DNA of 64,000 nt from Cynocephalus volans (lineage: Eukaryota; Chordata; Mammalia; Dermoptera; Cynocephalidae), in the NCBI RefSeq assembly GCF_027409185.1, contig NC_084472.1, forward strand, positions 16,850,524 through 16,914,523, written 5' to 3'. How positions within the stretch are numbered: position 1 is the stretch's first letter; the number at the start of each line of letters is the position of its first letter. Below are positions 47,560-58,296 of this stretch, one piece after another. Both the position numbers and the translations under genes were made by a program. The notes beneath the pieces are model-generated. The model was not told the DNA's origin. It did not search any database and was given only the letters and a program-made list of their open reading frames with translations.

Positions 47560-47798
47560 CAGCAGCAACTAATGTGTATTGAGAATTGACTATATGCCAG
47601 TCACAATGATAAATACTTCAACATATTTTAGCTAACTCATTTCTCACAAAACCATTTATGAGTTAGTCTTAATATCCTTATTTTTACAGATAAAGAAATA
47701 GGCATCAAGAGATTAAATTTACTCAAGTTACAAGCTAGGACTGAAACCCAAGTCTCTAACTCCAAAGCCTGTGCTCTTAACCGTGAGGTTGTGATTCC
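47560..47798 (-). mobile_element. MIR SINE, antisense
   Basis: Attgagaattgactatatgc, tttttacagataaagaaata, actgaaacccaagtctctaa and agcctgtgctcttaaccgtg fit a near-complete reversed MIR. Confidence 0.85.
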
Positions 47799-48011
47799 TA
47801 ATGGGGGAAATTTCCTCAATTTTCTTTTTCAATAATTTCTTGGCTATTCATATGCATTTATTTTTCTGTATGAACTTCATTGTGATTATGATTTAGATAA
47901 TGTTAACTATTTAGATTTCTTAGGAAGGATGGACGTCTTATAATAATGGCTCTTACTATCTAAAAATAAATTGTTTTCATTAATTGAGATTGTCTTTTAC
48001 ATCCCACATTT

Positions 48012-48129
48012 TTATTTTCTTTCTTTTTATTTATTTATTTATTTTTAAAGATGACTGGTAAGGGGATCTTAATCCTTGACTTGGTGTCATCAGCACCACG
48101 CTCTCCCAAGTGAGCCACGGACCAGCCCT
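48012..48129 (-). mobile_element. CYN-type SINE, internally deleted dimer
   Basis: The 3' end of a dimer (aagatgactggtaagggga, plus strand) runs straight into the 5' end of the first unit (ctctcccaagtgagccacgg), missing the linker and half of each unit. It looks like recombination between the two homologous halves, or a monomeric subtype. Confidence 0.75.
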
Positions 48130-48204
48130 CAAAGACATTTTCTTACACAACCACAGTATAATTATTGAATTCAGGAAGTTTAACGTCACAGTAATACCCA
48201 ATTT

Positions 48205-48620
48205 CTAGTCGTGGGTTGAATGTTCCCCAAAAATGTCCCAGCCCATACTGCCTGTGAATGTAGTCGGGTTTAGTTGAAGTTATCCTGAATTAGTGTGGGC
48301 CCAAATCCAGTATGACTGGTGGATATCCTTAGAAGAGGAGGAAAACACCATGTGAAGACAGAGACACCCAGGAAGAATGCCACGTGCCCACAGAGGCAGA
48401 TGCTGGTGTGATACAGCTGCAAGCCAGGGGACACCAAGGATTGCAAGCTCCCTGCTGTCAGAAGCTAAAAGGAAGCAAAGAAGGATTTCATCCAGCGTTT
48501 CAGAGGGAGCAGGCCCCTCCTCACACCTGGATTTTGAACTTCTGCCTCCAGAACTGTGAGAGAATAAACTTCAGTTTATTTAAGCCATTTGTTTCCAGCA
48601 GTGCTAGGAAACTAATATAG
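48205..48620 (+). mobile_element. MLT1-type MaLR LTR
   Basis: Gggttgaatgttccccaaaa, gtgtgggcccaaatccagta, atgactggtggatatcctta, caccatgtgaagacagagac, ctgcctccagaactgtgaga plus AATAAA and gctaggaaactaatatag are the hallmarks of an MLT1-type LTR. No internal retroviral region adjoins it. Confidence 0.85.
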
Positions 48621-48937
48621 CAGTCTATAATCAATTTTTTCCAGTTGTCCTAATATTGTCTTTTATTACAGAAATCGAAAATCCAATCTAGGAACACAGG
48701 TCACATTTAGTTGTCATGTCTCTTTAGTCTCCTTTAGTCTGAACAGTTCATCAGTGTTTCTTTATCTTCCGTGACATTGTTATTTTTGAAAAGTCAGACT
48801 GCTTGTTTTGAGTAATGTACATAAAGGAGGATTTGTCTGATAATTCCTCATGACAATTCAGATTATGAATTTGAGGCAGGAATACTATTTAAGGGGTATT
48901 GTGTCCTTCCTGTCCTATTATTGGCAATGTTAATTTT

Positions 48938-49080
48938 TTTTTTTTTTTTTTTGTCTTTTTCGTGACCAGCACTCAGCCAGTGAGTGCACTGGCCATTCCT
49001 ATATGGGATCCGAACCTGCGGCGGGAGCGTCGCTGCGCTCCCAGCGCAGCACTCTACCAAGTGCGCCACGGGCTCGGCCC
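48938..49080 (-). mobile_element. CYN-related SINE, gggccgagccc subtype, with TSD
   Basis: The minus-strand copy has a 16-bp duplication tggcaatgttaatttt at 48922-48937 and 49081-49096. It interrupts an antisense L1. Its body is close to those at 16477, 54411 and 56871. Confidence 0.93.
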
Positions 49081-49721
49081 TGGCAATGTTAATTTTGATA
49101 TCTCATAGTGATATCTGTTAGGCTTCTCCACTGCAGTTATTTTTCTCTTTTTAATAAGTTATGTGTGGGGAAATAGCTTTAGCCTTCATTGATGATTCTT
49201 GTGGGGATTAATTATTGCAACGATAGTTTCTAAACAATTCTAACATCGTTATTCCATCTACATTTATTAGTTGGGATTCTGTAAGAGAGAACCTTCCTCA
49301 TTTATTATCAGAATGACTTATGGAGTCTTTTTTACTCAACAGGTTATAATCTATTATTTGGCCAGCAAGAACCCCTTCCAGCTGGCTCCTGTGTACTTTT
49401 GATAGATCTCCATCATTTTTGGAGTACTACTTTTTTTTTTTTTGGTGTAAGATGTCCCAGGCTCATGTACGCACTTTACTCTAGCTTCAGAATCTGCCAT
49501 TTATCCAAGGAGTGCTGGTTTCTTTTAGCAGGTATGTGTGGTTTTGAATGGTTCATTTTAAAATTATATTTTATAACTGACCATTTTGGTACATAAAAAA
49601 GCTACTTATTTCTGTATATGTTTTTGTAACTGCTCTATAAAAACTGTCTTGTGTCTAATGGCTTTTCAGTTCTCTTAGGTTTTTCTGTATAATCATATTA
49701 TGCAGAAATAATGATTAAAGT

Positions 49722-49791
49722 ATTTTATTGATTGATTGATTGATTGTGGCAGCTGGCCAGCACGGAGATCCAAACCCTTGACCTTGTTGAC
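49722..49791 (-). mobile_element. Partial CYN-type SINE with (attg)n tail
   Basis: A (ttga)n tail precedes gtggcagctggccagcacgg and acccttgaccttg, the 3' part of a minus-strand CYN unit. Confidence 0.7.
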
Positions 49792-49905
49792 TCATCTTTA
49801 AAGGGAGAGTAAAATTATCCCTTAACTCATTGGGTGGTTTTAAGGATTAAATGGGCTAAAATACCACAAGAGTACTTAGAACAGTGCTTATTAGCACATA
49901 GTTAG
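49792..49905 (+). mobile_element. MIR 3' fragment, sense
   Basis: Gggtggttttaaggattaaa followed by agtacttagaacagtgctta matches the MIR 3' half. It directly follows a SINE remnant. Confidence 0.65.
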
Positions 49906-50392
49906 CTAGCTGCACGAGGACTGGGACTTTGCTGTAGCTCTACTTTATAGGCTTTAAGTAAATATTTTATGATTGAGTGAATGAAGGAATATAGAGAATT
50001 TCTGAGTAACCTAGGTAGTGGTTGGGAAGGAGCTGTCCTGATAACTCAGAATGCCTGTTGAAACAATACTGCAACCAAGAAAGCATCACATAATTTACCC
50101 ATGAAATATATAACATTTGTGATTTTTGGACAGTCTTTTAACAAGATTTAAGCCATTTTCATGGTTATCGATTTACTTATGTCTCCTATCTTTTAACTGA
50201 GTTGGTTTCATTAATTTTTATTTGTAAGTCATATTGGAATATTTTTCTATTATAATTATAAAGTTTAAAAATTAAATGCAAAATTAATGAGTTAGAAACA
50301 ACAGAAAAAGAAATCCCAGTGTGACTTACAAATAAAATTCTTTTGGGGGCTTTCTTCTCCCTGCCCCTAAATTCTAAATATTCATTTCTTTC

Positions 50393-50448
50393 TTTTTTTT
50401 TTTTTTTTTGGTGATTGGCTGGTATGGGGATCTGGTGTTATCACTGCA
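50393..50448 (-). mobile_element. Partial CYN-type SINE
   Basis: A T tail plus tggtgattggctggtatggg and tctggtgttatcac represents the 3' part of a minus-strand unit with an internal deletion. Confidence 0.65.
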
Positions 50449-51309
50449 TTTCATTTGTTTATATTGTTTCCTTTTTATTGTGTAAGGGCTATGAATTTTG
50501 CTCTGAATACAGTCTTTTCTAATTCATTGAGGTAGAAAGTTTTTATTTTATAATTGCAGTTTTTCCTTTTTGATACGAGCGTTGGATCATGGAAAGTTTT
50601 ATGTAGCTCCCTTAGGAAAACTTGAAAAAAGCACTACAATTTCTTTAGGCTTTATAACATATATTCTATTATCAGTACTCAGTAAATGCTAAACAGCAGT
50701 GTAAGTAACTTAGTTCCACTCATAAGTAATTCAAGCATGCATAGGTAATTTCATGGAATTTTAAATGTCCATTCCCCAAACAAATAATATTATAAAATGT
50801 GGGCCATAATAATATGACAAATGCTAATATTCATTTGAACAAACTCTTCTATGCACTTGCTCTGAGCAAGCAAATACTGCTCGTACTGTAGTGATATTCT
50901 GGTAAGGGCACAAAATAGTATCAGGATTCCAAAAATTCTTAGCGTTATTGGGTTCTAACATAGTTTTCCACAGAGTATTTGTGCCTCTCTAGTTGGAAAC
51001 TCCCTCATCTTTATATGATAATCTTTGAAAATCAAAATGAACTTTCATGTTTTTAGAAGAGTTTTTTAAATGATGACATATGTACGTACTTATTATGCAC
51101 ATGCTTTAAAAAATATCAGGGTTGAAAATAGTATAGCACAGAAGAAGGAACATTTCAGAATTAGTGTACCAAGGTTCTGGCTTTAATTCTTAGGTCATCC
51201 TAAGGAACTACAGACTGAGTATAAATGATCACATATAGCCCATGGTAAATGGCTCCTCCTGTAATATGAAGGTAGGAATAAAGGAAATATCAACTTTTCT
51301 TTGATAAAA
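50449..51309. other. Unassigned AT-rich DNA
   Basis: No feature recognised. Confidence 0.5.
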
Positions 51310-52440
51310 ACTTATCCTTTTAATGTGACAGCTTTATCATAGTGAAACAGAGTAAGGGTAGGCCTGTGAACCAAACTGACTCCATTTTCCCTGCAGACAC
51401 TTTGTTACTTTTCCACTCCTCAGTCATGAGACCCCTCAGGGCAAATGATTACCCATGGGCTGCACTGACAAAATAGACTGAGATAAGAGAGGAAACAGAT
51501 GTTTACTGGCAACGCTTGTTTACTATAATTGTAAAAGTTACAGATTAACCCTAAAACCCCTTTAGGAATTTCCATCTGCACACAAAGCATCAAGGTGAGT
51601 GCTACAAAGACCCTTCGGGGGTGACAATGATGAACACCACTGCCTACTGAGCATGCACCCATGACACAACCAGGAAGAGCAGAACGGACCCCCTCCAGTG
51701 ACGCTGGCCTGCCACCCCTTAACTCCTTTCCCTATAAAAGACCCTAAACAACTCCCCTCGGGGGTCTACCTTTACTGTTTCTACTGCCTTATGCATAAGT
51801 CTATCTCCTCTTTTAATAAAGCGTTGTTTGCTTTACTGTTGGGTACATTGTTCATTTGTATGACTTTGGAATCCGAGAGCCTAATTTAATCACTGGCAAA
51901 AATTGGAAAGCTTTGGGCACCGGAGAGGACTCTAGCTGTAAGAGGCAAGTGGCCACTGGGACTATTTTGCTCCCATGTCTCTGCTGCTGGTAGATCTCTC
52001 CTGGAGTCCCTGGCCTAAATTCTGACAAGGCAGTGCTTTATTCTCTTTACCTTTCTCTGATTTTCTGAGCCCTCTTCTGTTTGGTTGGATTGTATCCACT
52101 TCTGTACAGGTGCACCCTGGAGGGCTCCTGGCTATGCTTTGTTTTTCTGATTTAAATCTAGTTGATACTTTTCTTCTTTATGCTGAAAATGGTGGGGAGA
52201 ACTGCTCTTATCAATCACTGTTAATGGAATAGGTTGGCCCCGCTGATTAGGACTAGGCTAAACTGGACCCCACTGCTCCTCTTTTCTCTTTGTTCGTTTG
52301 CTTGGTTAGACACTTAGTTGAGTACTGGTAATCTGAATAAACCTTCCAATCCTTGCATCAACTTTTGGACTTTCAGGTCATTTGCTTAAGGTGAGAGGGC
52401 AAGCCGAGCCTGAGCTGTCGGTAACAAGAGTAGAATAAAA
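51310..52440 (+). mobile_element. Endogenous retrovirus LTR and adjoining non-coding sequence
   Basis: A TATA-like ccctataaaagaccc (from 51730) is followed about 80 bases later by AATAAA in ttttaataaagcgttg, the spacing of promoter and poly(A) signal in a retroviral LTR. Upstream there is a U3-like region with ccattttccctgcagac. A second AATAAA occurs near 52338 (ctgaataaaccttcc). Boundaries and a target duplication could not be set, and no gag, pol or env reading frame is present, so this is a partial ERV1-type relic. It lies antisense to nothing coding and on the same strand as SEH1L. Confidence 0.6.
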
Positions 52441-53199
52441 CCATTCACACTATTTCCACATTCATTTTTTTACTCCAATATTTTATTCCAAAAAGCTTAA
52501 GTAGGCACATTCATAATCTTTGGAGATTCAAAATGTAAATAGATGTGAAGATTCAAAATATAAATGGAATGAAGTCCTTCAGAACATATATCATGCAAGT
52601 ATATTTAGATTTATGGTATAGACTTTTGGAGCTCGACTATATACAAATTTGTTATGTAATACAATCCTATTTTTCCCATAAATTTTCATTTATTTGAGGG
52701 TCTCTGAGAGTCCTACCTATTTCTAAGAGGAAATAATAGCAGTTACTAAATAACCAGCAGTGCAAAACACTGATATTATCAATCGTTGCTACTACCCTGA
52801 ACTGATAAAATGATGCCGGCAAAGGCAGGAAGTGGTCAGCATGCATTCTGCCTTTCTCGTATAGCTGTTGTTTTCTTGTCACCCACCATTCATGCCTTAT
52901 GTTGACATTTTGAAGCTAGAGCAGTTTTTGAAGCCATAGCATTATCAGGTCTTCACAGTTTAAAAGCAGATGCCAATAACTAGTAAATTAATTTGATACA
53001 TGTTAATCTACTATGGATTACATTTGTTTTTACTTACAGTAATTCTTTAATTATATTACAGTTTGGGTATTTTTTATCTCCACTTCCCTCAGTTAAAGAA
53101 ACCAGATCCAGACATTAATTTTTGATCAATATTTATTGTTTGGGTCAAGTCCTAAATGTTGATGAGGAAAAGATTCTGTAACTCAATTCAACAAACTTT
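52441..53199. other. Unassigned AT-rich DNA
   Basis: No feature recognised after the ERV-related section. Confidence 0.5.
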
Positions 53200-53560
53200 T
53201 AAAACAATTACATATCTACTCCATGCAAAGCCCCCTATTAATTAAGCTTTTTGGGAGATTAAAAGGGAACTCTGCCCTCTCATGTTTATCAGTGAAGTAT
53301 ACTGCTTCTTCAGATTACCTGGGAAATATTATATTGGATGTTTAAGATGCAATGACAGATCAAGCGAAGAGAGAAATGCAAATTCAGGAAATGCCCGGTG
53401 GAGATGGGATTCGAGTAGATTTTGAAGGATATATAAGGTGGACATTCCAGAGGGAGCTGACAGTGTGAACACGGACACAGAGAAGATGGAGAAGACAAGA
53501 TGCATTCTGGTTTTAGCAAATAGGTGTGCACGGAGCATAGAAATAAGGGTCAGTCATATA
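53200..53560 (-). mobile_element. Possible diverged L2, antisense
   Basis: Ggtggacattccagagggag and ttctggttttagcaaatagg resemble reversed L2 internal sequence. Weak evidence. Confidence 0.35.
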
Positions 53561-53567
53561 CGTAAAA

Positions 53568-53722
53568 CAGTGGCTGTCAAATGTCACAATGCCTACATGT
53601 CACCTGGGATGCCTGTTAAAATGTAGGCTCCTAGGTGCTACCTCCAGAAATTCTAAGTCAGTAGACCTGCACTGAGAACCAGGAATCTTTGTTTTTAATA
53701 AGCACCTCAGGTTATTTTATTG
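53568..53722 (+). mobile_element. MER5A-type hAT-Charlie MITE
   Basis: Starts cagtggctgtcaaatgtcac, continues cacctgggatgcctgttaaa and ctccagaaattctaagtcag, and ends with agcacctcaggttatttt, which is inverted relative to the start. This is the layout of MER5A. Confidence 0.82.
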
Positions 53723-54029
53723 TATGTAAAGTGGAAAAATTGAAAATAGAAACACATTAGTGTCTTAACCCTCTGTGCATCAGACACTGAAGACTGCATC
53801 TGTAAATGAGGAAAATAATAGTAATTGTTTTGTAGGGTTAAGTGCTAGGCAATAGTGGCTGTCACAATTGTCACATAGTAAACCTTCAGTATTAGCTGTG
53901 TTTATAATTATATTATCATCTAATTAAGAGAAACCTTTTTTATTAGATTATAATTCATTAATTAGTTTACACTTCATGCTTAATCAAACCACTTCTTGGT
54001 ATATTACCTTTTGTTTGGTTTCTTCCTTT

Positions 54030-54180
54030 ACTCATTCATTTATTCAGTAAAGCATTTTGGAATGTAACGAATGTGCACAGTATTGGATATATAAATGGAT
54101 GTCATAATACCTGCTCTCAGATTGCTCACACATTGATTTTTGTTTCAGTAATGGATAAGTAAATATATAGTCAGTACATT
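54030..54180 (-). mobile_element. L2 3' end, antisense
   Basis: Tcattcatttattcagtaaa, gcacagtattggatatataa and cctgctctcagattgctcac fit the reversed L2 3' end. Confidence 0.65.
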
Positions 54181-54410
54181 CACTACTTTTTATTTGGGGT
54201 AGAACAATATAATGTGACAATTCATTTGAATGAATTTTAATTCTCTTACAAATGCGAATATTAGTACAGAAATTATCAGAAACCTTGAATTCATTTAAAG
54301 ATATAAAATTTAAAAATAAAACAAAAAGCTATGCTTTAAAAAACATTTTTAAAAGAACAGCATTTTAGATTTATTGGAGGGAAATTTGACAGTATGTATC
54401 ACAGTTTTTT

Positions 54411-54561
54411 TTTGTTTGTTTGTTTGTTTTTTTGTCTTTTTCATGACCGGCACTCAGCCAGTGAGTGCACCGGCCATTCCTATATAGGATCCGAACCCGC
54501 GGCGGGAGCGTCGCCATGCTCCCAGCGCCGCACTCTCCTGAGTGCACCATGGGCTCGGCCC
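54411..54561 (-). mobile_element. CYN-related SINE, gggccgagccc subtype, with TSD
   Basis: The minus-strand copy has a T/G-rich tail, and 15-bp repeats (gtatcacagtttttt) at 54396-54410 and 54562-54576 flank it. The body runs from gggccgagcccatggtgcac to the gccggtcatgaaaaagac end. Confidence 0.92.
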
Positions 54562-54639
54562 GTATCACAGTTTTTTAAGAAAACATAACTTTTGATTCAC
54601 TTAGGAATCTTTTTTATTGAAATATTCATATATAGTCAG

Positions 54640-55225
54640 TTCTCATTATTTGTGGTAGTATGTTCTATAAAGTCACAGTGAATACTAAATTATCAAAAAC
54701 TGAACGATCGCTCCTAGGGGAAATACAGGATTAGGTTCCTGTGAGCTTTTGTAAACAAACTAACTTTGTTGTATGTGTGTTTCTGTTTAAAGACACCTTA
54801 TTTAATATACATCATTGATTGTCAACATTGAGCTCACAAACAGCACTGTAACTCATGCCCAAATGAAGCTTCTCTAACATGTATTTTCTCCATAAGGCAC
54901 ATTACAGCCTTTTTGCTTGCACTTAGGGACCTTTTGACAGCACTTCAGCATTAAGCAGGGGATGGGGGGCACTTTAAACAGCAAAATCAACAAAAAAACA
55001 CAAAAATGCAAAAAAAAAAAGTGGCACTAAAGAAATGAGACTTGTTTACAGTACAAGGGCTGAAACAAGAAGGCAGACGTGCACTAGGAACATGTGCATC
55101 TGGCAACTTAAAATTTTTGCTGCTCTGCTAAAGTGCAGTGAGTATTGACTTGAGGGTTACAAATAAATTTTAGCAAGCAGGTGAATTTGCAGTTACAGAA
55201 TCCACAATAATGAAGAATTATTCTG
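54640..55225. mobile_element. Non-autonomous DNA transposon (Tigger-like)
   Basis: Roughly 590 bases lie between imperfect inverted termini (agtcagttctcattatttgt on the left and acaataatgaagaattattc on the right). No coding capacity was seen. The left end resembles Tigger-group MITE ends. The exact family was not determined. Confidence 0.55.
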
Positions 55226-55266
55226 TGTGTGAATATATATGGATTTATTAATGATGACATTTATAG

Positions 55267-55281
55267 TAGAGAGAGAGAGAG

Positions 55282-55342
<61 letters not shown>

Positions 55343-55346
55343 ACAC
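55267..55346. repeat. (GA)n(TG)n compound dinucleotide microsatellite
   Basis: About 9 GA units run directly into about 27 TG units, ending in tacacac. It is likely to vary in length between individuals and could adopt Z-DNA. Confidence 0.95.
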
Positions 55347-55644
55347 AGCAGGATGCCTTCTGGGCTAACCATAACAATAGACAGAGATCCTATTTCAGGT
55401 TTCCTTAACTCTCATTAATGTATCACTGAACACATATCAATCATCTCTCCCCCTCCCCCTGCCCCTACACACGTGCTCTAGGGAGGGGGAAAAAAGGGAA
55501 AATGCCTCCATGTTTGGTGTTGTGATAAAAAAGGAAGTAACCCCCCACCCCCAATTGCCCATCTTTGGTGATTTTGGTAATTGCTCTGTAGAGACCAGCT
55601 TTCTGCCAGATTCCCATTAGGGGTATTCAAAGAACAGTTGGGTC

Positions 55645-56038
55645 CCAGAGTGCCTTAGTCCGTTTTGAGTTGCTACAAGAGAATACCACAGACTGGGTAA
55701 TGTATAAAGAGTAGAAATTTATTTATCACAGTTCTGGAGGCTGGGAAGTCCAATATCAAGGTGCTGGCATCTGGCGAGGGCCTTCTTGCATCATTCCGTG
55801 GAGAAAGGCAAGAGGGAGAAAGGGAGAGAGAGAAAGGGGTGGAGGGGGTGAGTGAGTGTGAGAGGACTGAACTTGCTTTTGTAACAAACCTACTCCCTTC
55901 ATAATGATGTTAATTCATTGTTGAGGGTAGAGCCCTCATAACCTAAACACTTCTTAAAGGTCCCACCTCTCAACATCATTCTGTTGGAATTAAGCTTTCA
56001 ACTCAGAAACTTGGGGGACACATTCAAACCATAGCACA
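55645..56038 (-). mobile_element. MST-type MaLR LTR, antisense
   Basis: Gccttagtccgttttgagtt, agaataccacagactgggta, cacagttctggaggctggga, cccacctctcaacatcattc and cacattcaaaccatagcac are the reversed motifs of MST LTRs. Confidence 0.87.
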
Positions 56039-56449
56039 GAGTATCATCTGAACAGGCTGGTTGTAATGCCAACCACAGCCTTGTTGCCTGCACTTATACC
56101 TTTTACAGTGCTTCTCTCCCCTCCCAGCCAGCTTTACTTGTTCCTCTTTCTCCCCCCACAATGCTAGTCCTTCAGAATTTTGGTAAGAGAAGGGGAGGAT
56201 GGTATCTCTTATTTCCTTTTATTGCTTATTTCCTTTTAAGACCTAGTTAGATGAGTGAGTTGTTAACTCTGTTGACTCACTTTGTTAATTCAATTAGTAA
56301 GTTAAACCATTCTCCTAATTTAGCAAAGTTATGTTGCTTCGTACAGAATTAGCTTTAAGTCGTGATACATTTTGAGCCCAAACGTGCTAGCTGACTGAAC
56401 CCTAACAGATCAGCATAACTTTTGCAATATACTGATTACAGACATGGGC

Positions 56450-57102
56450 ACTGTGGTAGGCAGAATCATGGCTCCCCAAAGTTGTTCACAGCCTGTGAAT
56501 ATATTATGTACACAGTAAAGGGGAATTACAGTTGTAGATGGAGTTACGGTTGCTAATAAACTGATTTTAAAGTAGGAAGTTTATCCTGGGTTATCCAGGT
56601 GAGCCCTGGGTAACAAGAGTTTTTAAGAATAGAAGAGGAAGGCAAAAGAGTCAAATGTAACCAAGTGTCAGAAAAAAACAACATTGCTGGCCTTAAAGAT
56701 GCATGAAGGAGTCCTTGAACCAAGGAATGTGGGCAGCCCCTAGAAGCTGGAAAGAGCAAGAAAATTTGATTCTTTTTTTGAGTCTCCAGGAGGAAATGCA
56801 GCTCTGCTGACACCTTGATTTTAGCCCAGTGAGACCTGTGTTAGACTTCTAAACTGTAGGGTAAATAAATTTTTTTTTTTTTCTTTTCTGTGACCGGCAC
56901 TCAACCAGTGAGTGCACCGGCCATTCCTATATAGGATCCGAACCCGCAGTGGGAGCATCGCTGCGCTCCCAGCACCGCACTCTCCTGAGTGCGCCACGGG
57001 CTCGGCCCAAGGCTTTCTTTTTTTTTTTTTTTTTTTTTTAATTTGTATTTTTTTAAGCCATTAAATTTGTGGCAATTTGTTATGGCAGCCATAAAAACCT
57101 AG
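56450..57102 (+). mobile_element. MLT1-type MaLR LTR hosting a SINE
   Basis: Gtggtaggcagaatcatggc, ctgggttatccaggtgagcc and aaatgcagctctgctgacac precede a SINE (56871-57008), and then agccattaaatttgtggcaa, tttgttatggcagccataaa completes the LTR. Confidence 0.82.
56871..57008 (-). mobile_element. CYN-related SINE, gggccgagccc subtype, in a MaLR LTR
   Basis: The minus-strand body begins gggccgagcccgtggcgcac and ends in a T-rich tail on the plus strand. It is inserted in the LTR at 56450-57102. A second T run (57016-57040) lies on its 5' side and is unexplained. Confidence 0.9.
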
Positions 57103-57242
57103 AGGGCACTGAGACAAGATTGCTTGAGTTCACAACTTCTGGCTCTGTCTCTTACTAGTTAACTAAATACAACACAAGCCTATTTAACCATTCAGGCCTC
57201 AGTTTCCTCATCTGTAAAACACATATAATAATGCTGGTTAAG
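57100..57242 (+). mobile_element. MIR SINE, sense
   Basis: Ttgcttgagttcacaacttc, tggctctgtctcttactagt and cctcagtttcctcatctgta follow the MIR consensus order. Confidence 0.82.
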
Positions 57243-57244
57243 AA

Positions 57245-57322
57245 TCTTTTTTTTTTTTCTTTTTTGGTGGCTGGCCGATAGGGGGATCCAAACCCTTGAT
57301 CTCGGTGTTATCAGTACCATGT
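57245..57322 (-). mobile_element. Partial CYN-type SINE
   Basis: A T tail, then ggtggctggccgatagggg and acccttgatctcggtgtta, is the 3' portion of a minus-strand unit that is cut off near the anticodon region. Confidence 0.72.
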
Positions 57323-57327
57323 AGGTT

Positions 57328-57550
57328 TAGTATCTCATCCAAAATATTTGGGACAGAAGTGTTTTGGATATTTTTTGAGATTTTGGAATATTTGCATTTT
57401 TGCTTACCAGTTGAGCATCCCTAATTCGAAAATCTGACATCCAAAATGCTCCAATGAGCATTTCCTTTGAGTGTCATGTTGGCCCTCAAAAAGTTTTGGA
57501 TTTTGGAGCATTTCAGATTTTGGATTTTTGGATTAGGGATGCTCAACTTG
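57328..57550. mobile_element. Palindrome-like DNA transposon (Tigger-related MITE)
   Basis: The motif gttgagcatccctaattcga and its reverse complement attagggatgctcaact both occur, flanking sequence made of ccaaaatgctcc and ggagcatttcagattttgga inverted arms. It matches a known group of mammalian Tigger-type MITEs. A second outer arm (atttgggacagaagtgtttt) lies on the left. Confidence 0.65.
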
Positions 57551-58228
57551 CAGCATATATCTTCAGTGATTATTGTCTAACAAGTTAGTGCATTCAGTAT
57601 ATTTACTTATATACATCTATATTTAAATTTTAATATAATGATCATGTAGAAAATCTGCAATTAGAAAAACTTAATACAAGAAGAAATTAGACATATTTTA
57701 GTAAACGTCCTAGGGACATTTGGAATTACAAGAAAAGTTTGGCCATATGTATGACAAAATGTATCTTAAAAGGGGCATATTTTGCAATATGAAATTTTAT
57801 TGGGAAGATTTCATCAATACCATGCCTGTTTTGTTTAATGTAAGAAAATGGGTCTCTTTATTATCCTCAAAGGAAAAAAGATAAGTAACTTTTAGTGTTA
57901 ATTGTATGTTACAAATATTAATACCAGATGGATAATTAACCGGCATGTGCTACTATGGAAACTTACAAAAATCTGTTGGGGAGTGGGAGATGGGAAGCAG
58001 AAATGCTATGAACTGACTTGCTTCTTACTGTTTCATCCTGGTTTTTCCAATTCAACGAAATTGAACTTTCAGATTCAGTTTTGTTATAACTTTGCACCCG
58101 TATTTATTGCTAGAGAGCTGTAAAAGGTTACGTGATGATTTTTCCCATGTGTTTTTTCCACATTAAGAAGGATTTTCTCTTCTGTTCAGTTTGGGACAAG
58201 GCTTGGGGAAGACATTTTGTATGCTAGT
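57551..58228. other. Unassigned AT-rich DNA before the tRNA-half insertion
   Basis: No exon or repeat family recognised. Confidence 0.5.
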
Positions 58229-58242
58229 TAAAATTTAAAACA

Positions 58243-58284
58243 GAGGTGGCTCCGTGGCGCAATGGATAGCGCATTGGACTTCTA
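58243..58284 (+). pseudogene. Retroposed 5' half of tRNA-Arg(UCU), tailless
   Basis: Bases 58248-58284 match the first 37 positions of mammalian tRNA-Arg-UCU: acceptor 5' strand, D-arm, anticodon 5' strand and the TCT anticodon plus A37. The sequence then stops. Perfect 14-bp direct repeats (taaaatttaaaaca) flank it at 58229-58242 and 58283-58296, so it is a retroposed insertion. There is no poly(A) tail. Five extra bases (gaggt) precede tRNA position 1 and may be precursor leader or untemplated. The last two tRNA bases overlap the repeat, so the junction lies at position 35-37 in the anticodon loop. That is also where the intron of this tRNA gene family starts. The B box is absent, so it is not a working tRNA gene. 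Confidence 0.9.
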
Positions 58285-58296
58285 AAATTTAAAACA

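Larger units (their letters stand above)
48130..49560 (-). mobile_element. Antisense old L1 3' region, twice interrupted
   Basis: A long L1M-type 3' region in reverse (cattgatgattcttgtgggg, acatttattagttgggattc, ctggctcctgtgtacttttg, gatgtcccaggctcatgtac). It is split by an MLT1-type LTR (48205-48620) and by a SINE (48938-49080). Confidence 0.75.

Noticed and set aside
55267..55346. Tandem repeats as CRISPR-like array
   Set aside because: It is an uninterrupted dinucleotide microsatellite in a mammalian genome, with no spacers.
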